Shown piece after piece: positions 54,985-64,000 of a DNA stretch of 64,000 bases. The number at the start of each line of letters is the position of its first letter. The stretch's first letter is position 1. The stretch spans positions 6,616,001-6,680,000 of the forward strand of contig NZ_CP029189.1 in assembly GCF_008642275.1 (NCBI RefSeq), in the 5' to 3' direction. The position numbers and the translations under genes were made by a program. The DNA is from Streptomyces venezuelae. GTDB taxonomy: Bacteria; Actinomycetota; Actinomycetes; Streptomycetales; Streptomycetaceae. Below the pieces are notes generated by a model that worked only from the letters and a program-made list of their open reading frames with translations, was not told the origin of the DNA and did not search any database.

Positions 54985-55698
54985 CTAGCGCGGGCGCAGC
55001 GCGACGATCGCGAGCACCGCGGGTGCCGCGGTCATCAAGGTGAAAGTCACCGGCGAGATGTGGTGCTCGGCGGGTTTGCGGGCGGCCGCGTGATACGCGG
55101 GTCGGGCCACCGGTTTCCGCGGCACGGGTTTCACCTCTGGGGCGGGTGGTGGCAGTGGGGCAGGTGGTGGCGGTGCGGGCGCCCTGACCACGCGCGGCGC
55201 CGGGGGCGTCGGCTTCGGCGGGGGAGGCGGGGGCAGGACCGGCTTCGGTACGGGCTTCGGCGCCGGCGCGGGCGGCGGCGGTGGTTTCGGCGGCGCGGGC
55301 TTCGGGGGCGGCGGGGGCTCGGGCGGGGGCGGCGGGGGAGTCGGCTCGGGGGGCGGCGTGGGCTTCGGCGGCTTCGGTGGCTTCGGTGGCGGCTTCGGCG
55401 GGCAGGGCGGAGGGGGCGGCGGCGGTGGGCAGTGGGGATGGCCGTGACGGCCTCCGCCCTGCCCGCCTCCACGGCGTTTCCCGTGGTCGGAGCCCTGGTC
55501 GTCACCGTGATGTCCGCCACGCGGTCCGCGTTCGCGGTCGTTGCCGCCGGCCGCCGCGGCCACCACGGTGGCGGCGGGGCCGTCGCCGGAGTCGGTCGTC
55601 GCGTAGGCGCGGCTATCAGCCACGGCCGGCGTGACGGACAAGGCCGCCCACAGCAGGACCGGGACTGCCAGCAAGCGCCTGGCACAGGCTCTGTTCAC
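54985..55698 (-). CDS. Secreted proline-rich, C-terminally anchored protein
   Basis: 237 aa from GTG 55698. The signal peptide is LLAVPVLLWAALSVTPAVAD, followed by a His/Gly/Arg-rich section (GGHHGDDQGSDHGKRRGG). A long run of Pro/Lys (PPPPPEPPPPPKPAPPKPP-type) covers residues about 95-195. The C-terminal hydrophobic SPVTFTLMTAAPAVLAIVAL then Arg ends it. A proline rod probably spans the wall. The compositional bias makes the frame open in other phases too, but the signal peptide supports it. It overlaps nothing. Confidence 0.7.
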   Translation of the reverse strand: MNRACARRLLAVPVLLWAALSVTPAVADSRAYATTDSGDGPAATVVAAAAGGNDRERGPRGGHHGDDQGSDHGKRRGGGQGGGRHGHPHCPPPPPPPPCPPKPPPKPPKPPKPTPPPEPTPPPPPPEPPPPPKPAPPKPPPPPAPAPKPVPKPVLPPPPPPKPTPPAPRVVRAPAPPPPAPLPPPAPEVKPVPRKPVARPAYHAAARKPAEHHISPVTFTLMTAAPAVLAIVALRPR

Positions 55699-56024
55699 CC
55701 CGGGAGCATGGGCCCGCGCGCGCCCGGGCACGCGAGGCTCGGCCCCTGGTTCGCCTGAACGGGTGGACTGCCGACCAGAGAGGTTTGAGCCACCCGTGGG
55801 TCGGTAGTGTGGTGACTCCGATCGCTCCTCAGCCAATTCCCATAAGGGACTTGTCGGTATCGGTCATTCCCTCGTCCGGCGTGGCGGTGCCTTTGGTGTG
55901 TGACGAAGAACGGATCGCCAATTTCCGCTTTTGCTCGCCCTGTTGGGAAATGATCAGTACATTCGGCTCGGACAGGAGTCCGACCTCACACGGACGACCG
56001 CAGGACCAACGCTTGGAGACCCCG
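55699..56024. other. Leader region of the methyltransferase/rmdA operon
   Basis: 326 bp with no gene. It is A/T-rich relative to flanks around 55905-55970 (gccaatttccgcttttgctc), so the rmdA operon promoter probably lies there. No palindrome was found. Confidence 0.4.
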
Positions 56025-56855
56025 ATGGAGCGCCCCGCCTGGGCCCCGCCAGGCATCGACATATCGGTGCCGAGCGTGTCCCGCATCTATGATTACTACC
56101 TGGGCGGGTCCCACAATTTCGAGGTCGACCGCCAGACGGCTCGCCGGGCCATGGAATTCATGCCGGGACTGCCCAAGATCATGCAGGCCAACCGGGCATT
56201 CATGCGCCGTGCCGTCCGGCACGCCGTCGCCGAGGGCGTCACGCAGTTCCTCGACATCGGCTCCGGCATCCCCACCTTCGGCAACGTCCACGAGATCGCC
56301 CAGGCCGCCAGCCCGCAGGCGCGCGTCGTCTACGTCGACCACGACCCGGTGGCCGTCGCGCACAGCCGGGCCGTCCTCACGGGAGACGACCAGAGCGACA
56401 TCGTCGCCGCCGACCTGCGCAAGCCCAAGGAGATCCTGGACGCCCCCGAGGTCGGCAGGCTGCTCGACCTCGGCCGCCCGGTCGCGCTCCTGCTCGTCGC
56501 CGTCCTGCACTTCCTGGAGGACACGGACGCCCCGTACGCCGCCGTCGCCGAACTGCGCGACGCGCTGGCCCCCGGCAGCATGCTGATTCTCACGCACGCC
56601 TCGTACGAGGGGATTCCGCTCACCCAGGAAACCGCCGCCGGCACCGTGGGCGTCTACCGCGACATGCGCAATCCTCTCGTCATGCGTACCCGGGAACAGA
56701 TCAGCGGCTTCTTCGACGGGTTCGAGATGCTGGAGCCGGGCCTCGTGTCCATGCCCGACTGGAGGCCGGACCGGCCGGACGAGGGCGAGGACGGCGAGAC
56801 ACCGGAAGACCCCTACGCCTTCTCGGGCTTCGGCGGCGTGGGACGCAAGGCGTGA
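56025..56855 (+). CDS. SAM-dependent methyltransferase, DUF574 (Methyltransf_19) family
   Basis: 276 aa from an ATG at 56025, with TTGGAG 6 nt upstream. The family start is MERPAWAPPGIDISVPSVSR then IYDYYLGGSHNFEVDRQTAR. Motif I is FLDIGSGIPTFGNVHEIAQA, followed by VVYVDHDPVAVAHSRAVLTG and LLLVAVLHFLEDTDAPYAAV. Typical members are abundant in Streptomyces with unknown target. The stop overlaps the start of rmdA by 4 nt (GTGA), so the pair is translationally coupled. Confidence 0.93.
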   Translation: MERPAWAPPGIDISVPSVSRIYDYYLGGSHNFEVDRQTARRAMEFMPGLPKIMQANRAFMRRAVRHAVAEGVTQFLDIGSGIPTFGNVHEIAQAASPQARVVYVDHDPVAVAHSRAVLTGDDQSDIVAADLRKPKEILDAPEVGRLLDLGRPVALLLVAVLHFLEDTDAPYAAVAELRDALAPGSMLILTHASYEGIPLTQETAAGTVGVYRDMRNPLVMRTREQISGFFDGFEMLEPGLVSMPDWRPDRPDEGEDGETPEDPYAFSGFGGVGRKA

Positions 56856-59095
56856 GACTTCCGGCACAGACGGCGGGCGCGCCGAAGTTCGCTGCGGCAC
56901 CGGCCGTGGCCGCGGCGCCGGCCAGCGGGTCCGCCGCGGCCCCGCACGGCGGCATCGAGGACCGGATCGCCCGCTTCGCCACGATCTGGGGCCGGGCGAT
57001 CTTCCCGGTCACGGCGACCTCGCTGACCCGCCCCGAGTTCGAACGGCACCTCGTCCCCCTCACCCGGACGCTCACCGAGGCCCTGCACGCCCGGCCCTTC
57101 GACGCCTCGGTCGCCCAGCAGGTGGGGGCGGAACTCGTCGCCGTGCACTGCACCGACCCCGAGGCCCTGGCGGGCACCCTCGGCGTGATCGAGTCGTACC
57201 TGGTGCTCTACTGCGGCCCGGACGGACCCGAGGGCTCCGGCGTGGAGGGCACCGAGGAGTACCGCTCCCGCTGCGCCCGGCTGCAGCACGCGATCGCGGC
57301 GGGATATGCCCGCGCACTGCGCGAGCGCACCCTCAGGGAGCAGGAGGCCATCGCGCGCTCCGCGCTGACCGCGCGCAGCGACGCGCAGCAGGCCCTGCAC
57401 GCGAGCGAGGAGCGCTTCCGGGCGGTCTTCGAGGGCGCGGCCGTGGGGATCGGCATCGCCGACCTCGACGGGAACGTCCTGGAGGTCAACGACACCCTGC
57501 TGCAGATGTTCGGCGGCCTGGAGGGACACGTCCGCAGCCGCAACGTCAGCGAGTGGGGGCACCCCGACGACACCCCGCACGTCTGGCGGATGTACGGCGA
57601 GCTGGTGCGCGGCGAGCGCGAGAGCTACCGCGTGGAGAAGCCGTACTACCGGCACGACGGCACCGTGCTCTGGACCAATCTGACGGTGTCGCTGCTGCGC
57701 GACGCCGACGGGAAGCCGCAGTACCAGCTGGCGCTGATGGAGGACACCACCGAACGCCGGCTGCTGAACCTGCGCCTGCGCTACGAGGCCACCCACGACG
57801 CCCTGACCGGTCTGCCCAACCGGACGCTGTTCTTCGAACGGCTGGAGAAGGCCCTGGGCGGGGCCGGAGGCGACCACTACGGCCTGTGCTATCTCGACCT
57901 CGACGGCTTCAAGGCGGTCAACGACAGCCTCGGGCACTCGGCGGGCGACCGGCTGCTGGTGGAGGTCGCCGACCGGCTGCAGAGCTGTGCGACCGGCCCC
58001 GGCGAGGTGGTGGCCCGGCTGGGCGGCGACGAGTTCGTCGCCCTGACCACCGGCTCCGACACCGAGCAGAAGGTGACCGAGCTGGCGGTCCGCATACTGA
58101 CCGCCCTGTCCACCCCGATCCGGCTGGAGGGCCGGGAACTGACGGTCCGGGGCAGCATCGGCATCGTCGAGGGCCGGGCCAAGGAACGCACCCCGGCGGA
58201 GGTGCTGCGCAGCGCCGACATCACGATGTACCGGGCCAAGGCGGCCGGCGGCAACCGCTTCGAATTCGCCGACGCCGAGGCGGACGCCCGCGCGATCACC
58301 CGCCACGGCCTGACCAACGCCCTGCCCGCGGCGCTGGAACGCGGCGAGTTCTTCATCGAGTACCAGCCGCTCGTCCACATGCGTGACGGCAGCGTGCACG
58401 GGGCCGAGGCGCTGGTGCGCTGGTCGCACCCGCAGTACGGGGTCCTCGGCCCGGACCGTTTCATCCCGCTCGCCGAGCGGACCGGGCTGATCGTGCCGCT
58501 CGGGCGCTGGGTGCTGGAGGAAGCCGTCCGCCAGGCCCGTATCTGGCAGCGCCAGCACGGAGGCGCGGCCCTGCGGATCAACGTCAACCTCTCGCCGACC
58601 CAGCTGCACCACCCGGGCCTGGTCGCCGACACGGTGGCGGTGCTGGAGAAGTCCGGCCTGGCTCCCGGTGCGCTGTGCCTGGAGGTCACCGAATCGGCCC
58701 TGATAGGGGCCGACGACGAACTCCTGGAACCGCTGCGCCGGCTCGCCGCCCTCGGTGTGGACATCGCCCTCGACGACTTCGGTACCGGCTACTCGAACCT
58801 GGCCAACCTGCGACGGCTGCCGGTCAGCGTTCTGAAGCTCGACCGCTCCTTCACCCAGGGGATGCAGCAGCAGCCCGCCAACCCGGTCGACGTCAAGATC
58901 GTGGAGGGGATCGTCGCCCTGGCGCACAGCCTCGAACTCGCCGTCACCGTCGAGGGAGTGGAGACCGGAGCCCAGGCCGCCCAGCTGCGGGCCCTCGGCT
59001 GTGACACCGCACAGGGCTGGTACTACGCCCGGCCCGGGGCCCCGGACCGCATCCACACCCTCTCCCTCTCGGACGCGGTGCCCACGCCCTCCTGA
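56852..59095 (+). CDS. rmdA: Diguanylate cyclase/phosphodiesterase, PAS-GGDEF-EAL (RmdA-like)
   Basis: 747 aa from GTG 56852. Residues 1-180 are a helical N-terminal domain, PAS is at about 185-305 (SEERFRAVFEGAAVGIGIAD), GGDEF at about 315-475 (RLGGDEFVAL, GGDEF at 391-395) and EAL at about 495-740 (AEALVRW, EAL at 519-521). Later EAL metal and substrate sites appear: NVNLSPTQL, EVTESAL, DDFGTGYSNL and VEGVETGAQA. No RxxD inhibitory site precedes GGDEF. It makes and breaks cyclic di-GMP, controlling development via BldD in Streptomyces. Its closeness to an sdh operon fits S. coelicolor rmdA (recalled). A symbol based on domain order and neighbourhood, not a search. Confidence 0.9.
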   Translation: MRLPAQTAGAPKFAAAPAVAAAPASGSAAAPHGGIEDRIARFATIWGRAIFPVTATSLTRPEFERHLVPLTRTLTEALHARPFDASVAQQVGAELVAVHCTDPEALAGTLGVIESYLVLYCGPDGPEGSGVEGTEEYRSRCARLQHAIAAGYARALRERTLREQEAIARSALTARSDAQQALHASEERFRAVFEGAAVGIGIADLDGNVLEVNDTLLQMFGGLEGHVRSRNVSEWGHPDDTPHVWRMYGELVRGERESYRVEKPYYRHDGTVLWTNLTVSLLRDADGKPQYQLALMEDTTERRLLNLRLRYEATHDALTGLPNRTLFFERLEKALGGAGGDHYGLCYLDLDGFKAVNDSLGHSAGDRLLVEVADRLQSCATGPGEVVARLGGDEFVALTTGSDTEQKVTELAVRILTALSTPIRLEGRELTVRGSIGIVEGRAKERTPAEVLRSADITMYRAKAAGGNRFEFADAEADARAITRHGLTNALPAALERGEFFIEYQPLVHMRDGSVHGAEALVRWSHPQYGVLGPDRFIPLAERTGLIVPLGRWVLEEAVRQARIWQRQHGGAALRINVNLSPTQLHHPGLVADTVAVLEKSGLAPGALCLEVTESALIGADDELLEPLRRLAALGVDIALDDFGTGYSNLANLRRLPVSVLKLDRSFTQGMQQQPANPVDVKIVEGIVALAHSLELAVTVEGVETGAQAAQLRALGCDTAQGWYYARPGAPDRIHTLSLSDAVPTPS

Positions 59096-59175
59096 CGTCC
59101 CCCGTCGGGCGGGCGGTGCCGGCCCCCCGGCCCGAGGGGGCCCGGGCCGCCTCGGCTTCAGGCGTGCGGTGCCCC

Positions 59176-60261
59176 TCATTCCAGGCCGACCTCCGTCCCA
59201 CGGCCGGGGGTCCGGACCGCTTCCACGACCCGCTCGTACCGCTCGGCCGTGTCGGCCAGGACCCCCGCGGCCACCGGCAGCCGCTCCGCCTCGTATGCGT
59301 CGAGCGCCGCGTCCGCGTCCGCGTCCGGCCCGGAGAGGGCGGCGGCCAAGGCGCGGCCGAGCGCCGCCGCGTCCTCGATCCCGGTGTTCATGCCCAGCCC
59401 GCCGGCTATGGGGTGCACGTGCGCGGCATCCCCGGCGAGCAGGACCCGGCCCTCCCGCATCCGCGTGGCCATGCGGACGTTGACGCGCCAGGAGGAGAGC
59501 CAGGTGGGGTCCTCCAGCCGGACGCCCGGCACCCCGGCGCACCGGTCGAAGATCCGCTGGAAGCTCTCCAGGGAGGGCGGCAGGGGCTCGCCGTGCTCGT
59601 CCTGCTCGGGTGAGGCCTGCAGCTGGAAGGAGTCCGTCCCCGGCATCGGGCACAGGAGCATCCCCCCACCCTCCGAGGTGAACCACTGGTGCCAGACGTC
59701 CCGGCCGAGCCCCGGCGCCCTGACGTCGCCGATGACCATCGCGGGCTCCTTCTCCCCGTTCCCCTCGAAGGGGATGCCGAGCAGCTTGCGGGTGGTGCTG
59801 CGCCCGCCGTCGCACCCGGCGAGATAGCGGGCCGTGATCACGCCTCCGTCCGCCAGCTCGACCCGCACCCCCTCCTCGTCCTGGGTGATGCCGGCGAGCT
59901 CCGCCCCGTACTCGACGTGCACGCCCAGTGCGGCCAGCCGGTCGCGCAGCGCCTCCTCGGTCTGCCACTGGCCGATCAGCAGGCCGGCGTCCTCCGGGGT
60001 GGGGGTGTCGTTGATGTGCTCGCCGTCGAAGTACTTGCGCAGGACCACTCCCGCGGTGCCGGCGGCGATCAGGGGTTCGGCCATGCCGAGTTCCTCGAAG
60101 ATCGCGAGACTGCCGGCCCGCAGTCCCTTGCCCCGGGACTCCCGGTGCGGTTCGGTGCGGCGCTCGATGACGCGGACGGCGAATCCGCGCTGGGCGAGAC
60201 CGCAGGCGAGCGTCAGCCCGGTGGGGCCGGATCCGGCGATCAGTACATCGGTGTGGTTCAT
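59176..60261 (-). CDS. FAD-dependent monooxygenase (PHBH family)
   Basis: 361 aa from an ATG at 60261. The FAD site is VLIAGSGPTGLTLACGLAQR (GxGxxG), the second FAD motif is ARYLAGCDGGRSTTRKLLGI, and the third is GRVLLAGDAAHVHPIAGGLG followed by MNTGIEDA. At 361 aa it lacks the about 150-residue C-terminal thioredoxin-like domain of phenol hydroxylases, so it may hydroxylate a small aromatic or antibiotic (rifampicin-type monooxygenase relatives). It is divergent from a TetR regulator 105 bp away, which probably represses it. Confidence 0.9.
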   Translation of the reverse strand: MNHTDVLIAGSGPTGLTLACGLAQRGFAVRVIERRTEPHRESRGKGLRAGSLAIFEELGMAEPLIAAGTAGVVLRKYFDGEHINDTPTPEDAGLLIGQWQTEEALRDRLAALGVHVEYGAELAGITQDEEGVRVELADGGVITARYLAGCDGGRSTTRKLLGIPFEGNGEKEPAMVIGDVRAPGLGRDVWHQWFTSEGGGMLLCPMPGTDSFQLQASPEQDEHGEPLPPSLESFQRIFDRCAGVPGVRLEDPTWLSSWRVNVRMATRMREGRVLLAGDAAHVHPIAGGLGMNTGIEDAAALGRALAAALSGPDADADAALDAYEAERLPVAAGVLADTAERYERVVEAVRTPGRGTEVGLE

Positions 60262-60316
60262 GGGAGGTCCTCTCCTCGTCGATGTCCCAAGGAAAGCGGC
60301 TCCCGCCAGAAAAAGC

Positions 60317-60341
60317 AACCCGGTAACAAAAATAACCCGGT
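60317..60341. promoter_or_regulatory. Candidate operator for the TetR/monooxygenase divergon
   Basis: AACCCGGT occurs at 60317-60324 and again at 60334-60341 (17 bp centre to centre) between the divergent starts. The intervening AT-rich part gives a rough ggtaac...taacc dyad. It lies close to the TetR promoter. Confidence 0.45.
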
Positions 60342-60366
60342 CTCTGATTCGTGCTACGCTGTGCGC

Positions 60367-61020
60367 ATGGAGAACACGACGGGTCTGCGCGAGAGCAAGA
60401 AGCTCCGTACGCGCCGGCAGCTGGCGGACACGGCGCTGGAGCTGTTCCTGGAGCGGGGTTTCGACGCCGTGTCGGTGGCGGATGTCGCTGCTGCGGCCGA
60501 GGTGTCCAAACCGACCCTCTTCCGGTACTTCCCGACCAAGGAGGACCTGCTCCTCGACCGGTTCGCCGACCATCAGGACGAGGTGGCGCGCATCGTCCGC
60601 GAGAGGCCCGCGGGCCGGACGCCGGTGGCGGCCGTGCACGCGCACTTCCTGACGGCCCTCGCCGAGCGGGACCCGATCACGGGGCTCTGTGACCATCCGG
60701 AGGTCCTCTCCTTCCAGCGGCTGCTCTACACCACCGCCAGCCTGGAGTCCCGCCTGTCCCACTACAGCGACCGCGAGGTCGAGCTGCTCGCCGCCGCGCT
60801 GGAGGCGGAGTCGGTGCTGCCGTTCGCCGCCCGGCTGGCGGCCATCCACCTGGTGGCGGCCCGTCACGAGCTGGGGCGGGAGAACTGGCGGCGGCTCGAC
60901 GCCGGGCAGAGCGCCGACGAGGCCCATCCGGCCGCCGTGGCCGATGCCGACCAGGCCTTCGGCATGCTCGCCGACGGCCTCGACCGCACCCTTCCCACAG
61001 CCCCGCCCACACCCGCCTGA
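60367..61020 (+). CDS. TetR/AcrR family transcriptional regulator
   Basis: 217 aa from an ATG at 60367. The HTH is at residues about 10-60: RRQLADTALELFLERGFDAV, SVADVAAAAEVSKPTLFRYF and PTKEDLLLD. The C-terminal ligand-binding domain is helical (LLYTTASLESRLSHYSDREV). It probably represses the adjacent monooxygenase gene and itself, in response to an aromatic or antibiotic ligand. The pair is a common actinobacterial drug-response module. The promoter tacgct sits about 15 nt before the start, so repression by promoter overlap is plausible. Confidence 0.93.
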   Translation: MENTTGLRESKKLRTRRQLADTALELFLERGFDAVSVADVAAAAEVSKPTLFRYFPTKEDLLLDRFADHQDEVARIVRERPAGRTPVAAVHAHFLTALAERDPITGLCDHPEVLSFQRLLYTTASLESRLSHYSDREVELLAAALEAESVLPFAARLAAIHLVAARHELGRENWRRLDAGQSADEAHPAAVADADQAFGMLADGLDRTLPTAPPTPA

Positions 61021-61100
61021 GGCCCCGCCCGCCCCGCCCAAGCTCACCTGAGGCCCCGCCCGCACCCGCCTGAGGCCCCCGGGCCGAAGGCCCGGCGGCG

Positions 61101-61979
61101 TCACGCCATCAGCATCCGCCGCAGCTCGCGCGCCGCGCGCGGCGGAGCCACGTCCGTGCGGTGGGCCAGGGCGATCGTCCGGCGCAGCGGGGAGCCGGCC
61201 AGCAGGGTCACCCGCAGCCCCGGACCGGCACGGTCCACCACCATCGCCGGAACCACCGCGACACCGAGCCCCGCCCGGACGAAGCCCAGGACCGCGTCCA
61301 TCTCGCCGCCCTCCACGGTGAAGACCGGCTCGAAGCCCTCCGCCCGGCAGGCCGCCACCGTGAGCTCCCGCAGGTCGTAGCCGTGCCGGAACATCACCAT
61401 CGGCTCGTCCCGCAGCCCTGCGATGGTCAGTTCGCCGCCTCCGCCGGGCGCCGGCCGTTCCGCCGAGGAGACCACCACGAGGTCTTCCGTCAGCAGCTCC
61501 ACCGTGGTCAGGGCCGGCGCCGAAGGAGGGAGCGGCAAGGCGATCAGGGCCAGGTCCAGGGCTCCGCGCGCGAGTTCCCGTACGAGGTCCAGCGAGCCGC
61601 TCTCCTCGATCAGCAGCTCGATCCCGGGATGCGCGTCATGGAAGGCCCGCAGCACGTCCGGGAGCAGGCCCGTGCAGATGCTGGGCGTGGCACCGAGCCG
61701 GACGCGGCCGCGCCGGAGCTGCGCGAGTTCCTGGACCTCCAGCCGCGCCGTGTCCGCGTCCGCCAGGATCCGCCGGGCCAGCGGCAGCAGCGCCTCACCC
61801 GCGTCGGTGAGCGCGATGTTGCCCCGGGCCCGGCTGAACAGCTCGGCCCCGAGTTCCCGTTCGAGCGCCTTGATCTGCTGCGAGAGCGAGGGCTGCGCCA
61901 CGTGCACGCGCTCCGCGGCCCGGGTGAAGTGCAGGGTCTCGGCGACGGCCACGAAATACAGGAGCTGCTGGAACTGCAT
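61101..61979 (-). CDS. LysR family transcriptional regulator
   Basis: 292 aa from an ATG at 61979. The N-terminal winged HTH is MQFQQLLYFVAVAETLHFTR followed by AAERVHVAQPSLSQQIKALE. The C-terminal effector domain is periplasmic-binding-protein-like (GATPSICTGLLPDVLRAFHD, then LRDEPMVMFRHGYDLRELTV). It is divergent from sdhC across 95 bp with a perfect palindrome. The same gene order (LysR then cyt b, flavoprotein) is recalled near SCO0925. The effector is unknown. It may regulate this succinate dehydrogenase/fumarate reductase operon. Confidence 0.93.
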   Translation of the reverse strand: MQFQQLLYFVAVAETLHFTRAAERVHVAQPSLSQQIKALERELGAELFSRARGNIALTDAGEALLPLARRILADADTARLEVQELAQLRRGRVRLGATPSICTGLLPDVLRAFHDAHPGIELLIEESGSLDLVRELARGALDLALIALPLPPSAPALTTVELLTEDLVVVSSAERPAPGGGGELTIAGLRDEPMVMFRHGYDLRELTVAACRAEGFEPVFTVEGGEMDAVLGFVRAGLGVAVVPAMVVDRAGPGLRVTLLAGSPLRRTIALAHRTDVAPPRAARELRRMLMA

Positions 61980-61996
61980 CAGCCCAGGCTACCGCC

Positions 61997-62019
61997 ATCG
62001 ATAGACACTCTCTATCGAT
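61997..62019. promoter_or_regulatory. LysR-type operator between lysR and sdhC
   Basis: ATCGATAGA (61997-62005), 5-nt spacer cactc, TCTATCGAT (62011-62019): a perfect 9-bp-arm dyad of LysR-box size (T-N11-A type), 18 nt upstream of the lysR start and 56 nt upstream of sdhC. Confidence 0.7.
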
Positions 62020-62074
62020 ATCAGCTCCATCATGTCTTGGACCTTTCAGGGTCCTCGTCCGTACCGTCGAGGAC

Positions 62075-62779
62075 ATGGCTCTGGCAACGCGGACGGATCG
62101 ACGGCCGTCCATCACACGCACGATCTGGGACTCCTCCGTCGGCAAGAAGTCCGTGATGGCCGTCTCCGGTCTGATCATGCTCGGCTACCTCGTCGTGCAC
62201 ATGCTCGGAAACCTCAAGATCTTCTTCGGGGCGGACGAGTTCAACGGCTACGCCCACTGGCTGCGCACCCTCGGCTCGCCCTTCCTCCACCACGAGTGGG
62301 CCCTGTGGCTGGTCCGCGTGGGACTCCTCGCCGCCGTCGTCGCCCACGCCGTGTCCGCGTACCAGCTCAGCCGCCGCGACATCAAGGCCCGCCCGGTGAA
62401 GTACGCCCACAAGCGCCGCCGCGCGAGCTACGCCACCCGCACCATGCGCTGGGGCGGCGTCATCCTCGGCCTGTTCATCGTCTGGCACCTGCTCGACCTC
62501 ACCACGCTCACCGTCAACGAGCGCGCCTGGTCCGGCCACCCGTACGAGAACGTCCTGTCGACGTTCTCCACCTGGTACGGGAACACCATCTACATCGTGG
62601 CCATGGCCGCCCTCGGACTGCATGTCCGCCACGGCTTCTGGAGCGCCGCACAGACCCTCGGCGCGGGCCGCGCCCGGCGCGAGCGGACGCTGAAGTTCCT
62701 GGCGGACGGCCTGGCCCTCGTCCTCTTCGCGGGATTCGTCTCCGTCCCCGTCGCCGTCATGACCGGAGTGGTGAGCTGA
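62075..62779 (+). CDS. sdhC: Succinate dehydrogenase/fumarate reductase, cytochrome b subunit
   Basis: 234 aa, b558-type (Bacillus-like). Five transmembrane helices carry heme-ligand histidines: [20 protein letters not shown], then [20 protein letters not shown], then [20 protein letters not shown], then [20 protein letters not shown], then [20 protein letters not shown]. This membrane anchor passes electrons to or from quinone. sdhA starts 2 nt after its stop. The sdhB iron-sulfur subunit would lie beyond the window. Confidence 0.95.
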   Translation: MALATRTDRRPSITRTIWDSSVGKKSVMAVSGLIMLGYLVVHMLGNLKIFFGADEFNGYAHWLRTLGSPFLHHEWALWLVRVGLLAAVVAHAVSAYQLSRRDIKARPVKYAHKRRRASYATRTMRWGGVILGLFIVWHLLDLTTLTVNERAWSGHPYENVLSTFSTWYGNTIYIVAMAALGLHVRHGFWSAAQTLGAGRARRERTLKFLADGLALVLFAGFVSVPVAVMTGVVS

Positions 62780-62780
62780 C

Positions 62781-64000
<1,220 letters not shown>

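Noticed and set aside
56813..59968. 1051-codon frame opposite rmdA
   Set aside because: Antisense shadow of the PAS-GGDEF-EAL gene, low complexity and without a recognisable domain.

Overview
The window is a roughly 72% GC, densely packed actinobacterial chromosome segment, almost certainly from a Streptomyces. Evidence includes frequent GTG/TTG starts, Gly/Ala/Pro-rich proteins, DUF5994, DUF5753 and DUF6777 families, a class F sortase, and a PAS-GGDEF-EAL protein near a Bacillus-type succinate dehydrogenase operon. From memory, that last arrangement (rmdA close to sdhC/sdhA) matches the SCO0922-SCO0928 neighbourhood of S. coelicolor. This was recalled, not searched.

Region 1 (1-2.6 kb, leftward) is the edge of a possible RiPP-type locus: a small 122-aa protein, a strong intergenic hairpin, a double-domain SagB/ThcOx-like oxidoreductase and a truncated CDS. 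Region 2 (2.9-8 kb) holds valS, two divergent GNAT acetyltransferases and a kinase-like protein. Region 3 (8.3-13.3 kb) is the most striking locus. A Trypco1 protein (8289-8645) is followed 4 nt later by a 1382-aa trypsin-like protease / nSTAND NTPase / transmembrane segment / 14-repeat WD40 protein, then a small Cys-motif coiled-coil protein. It looks like an NTP-dependent biological-conflict system. A NUDIX, GNAT and VOC group follows on the other strand.

Region 4 (15.4-24.9 kb) is bounded by two diverged direct copies of the panD promoter and 5' end, 9.18 kb apart. The left copy is a 10-codon panD stub and the right copy drives intact panD. Between them lie three DUF5994 paralogues, two of which share a conserved leader with a hairpin of different sequence. 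Also present are small stress-type proteins, a GNAT-AAA+ fusion, a SpoIIE-type phosphatase and a decay zone (MFS, HTH and DUF5753 pseudogenes). No integrase was found. Region 5 (24.9-30.4 kb) holds panD with two downstream genes, gnd, a secreted cell-wall hydrolase and a DMT transporter whose reading frame runs antisense into the hydrolase.

Region 6 (30.7-45 kb) is arm-type housekeeping and regulation. It holds an SDR with a zinc-ribbon-like insert, an NAD-dependent epimerase, an LMF/DUF1990/YndJ leftward operon facing a DUF6777 lipoprotein across two perfect TTGAAC-type palindromes, a PAS-GAF-PP2C-HATPase regulator, a methyltransferase, an Fpg/Nei glycosylase, a DUF4913 protein and an ECF sigma factor. 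Region 7 (45-56 kb) concerns the envelope: a CapA lipoprotein, a universal stress protein, lysX interrupted at a C9 tract, a polysaccharide deacetylase, sortase F, two secreted proteins converging on a 32-bp-arm terminator, a DUF4239 protein and a proline-rich protein. Region 8 (56-64 kb) has a DUF574-type methyltransferase overlapping rmdA, an FAD monooxygenase/TetR divergon, and a LysR regulator divergent from sdhC-sdhA across a perfect 9-bp-arm palindrome. sdhA runs off the window.

No tRNA, rRNA, CRISPR array, transposase or integrase was recognised.
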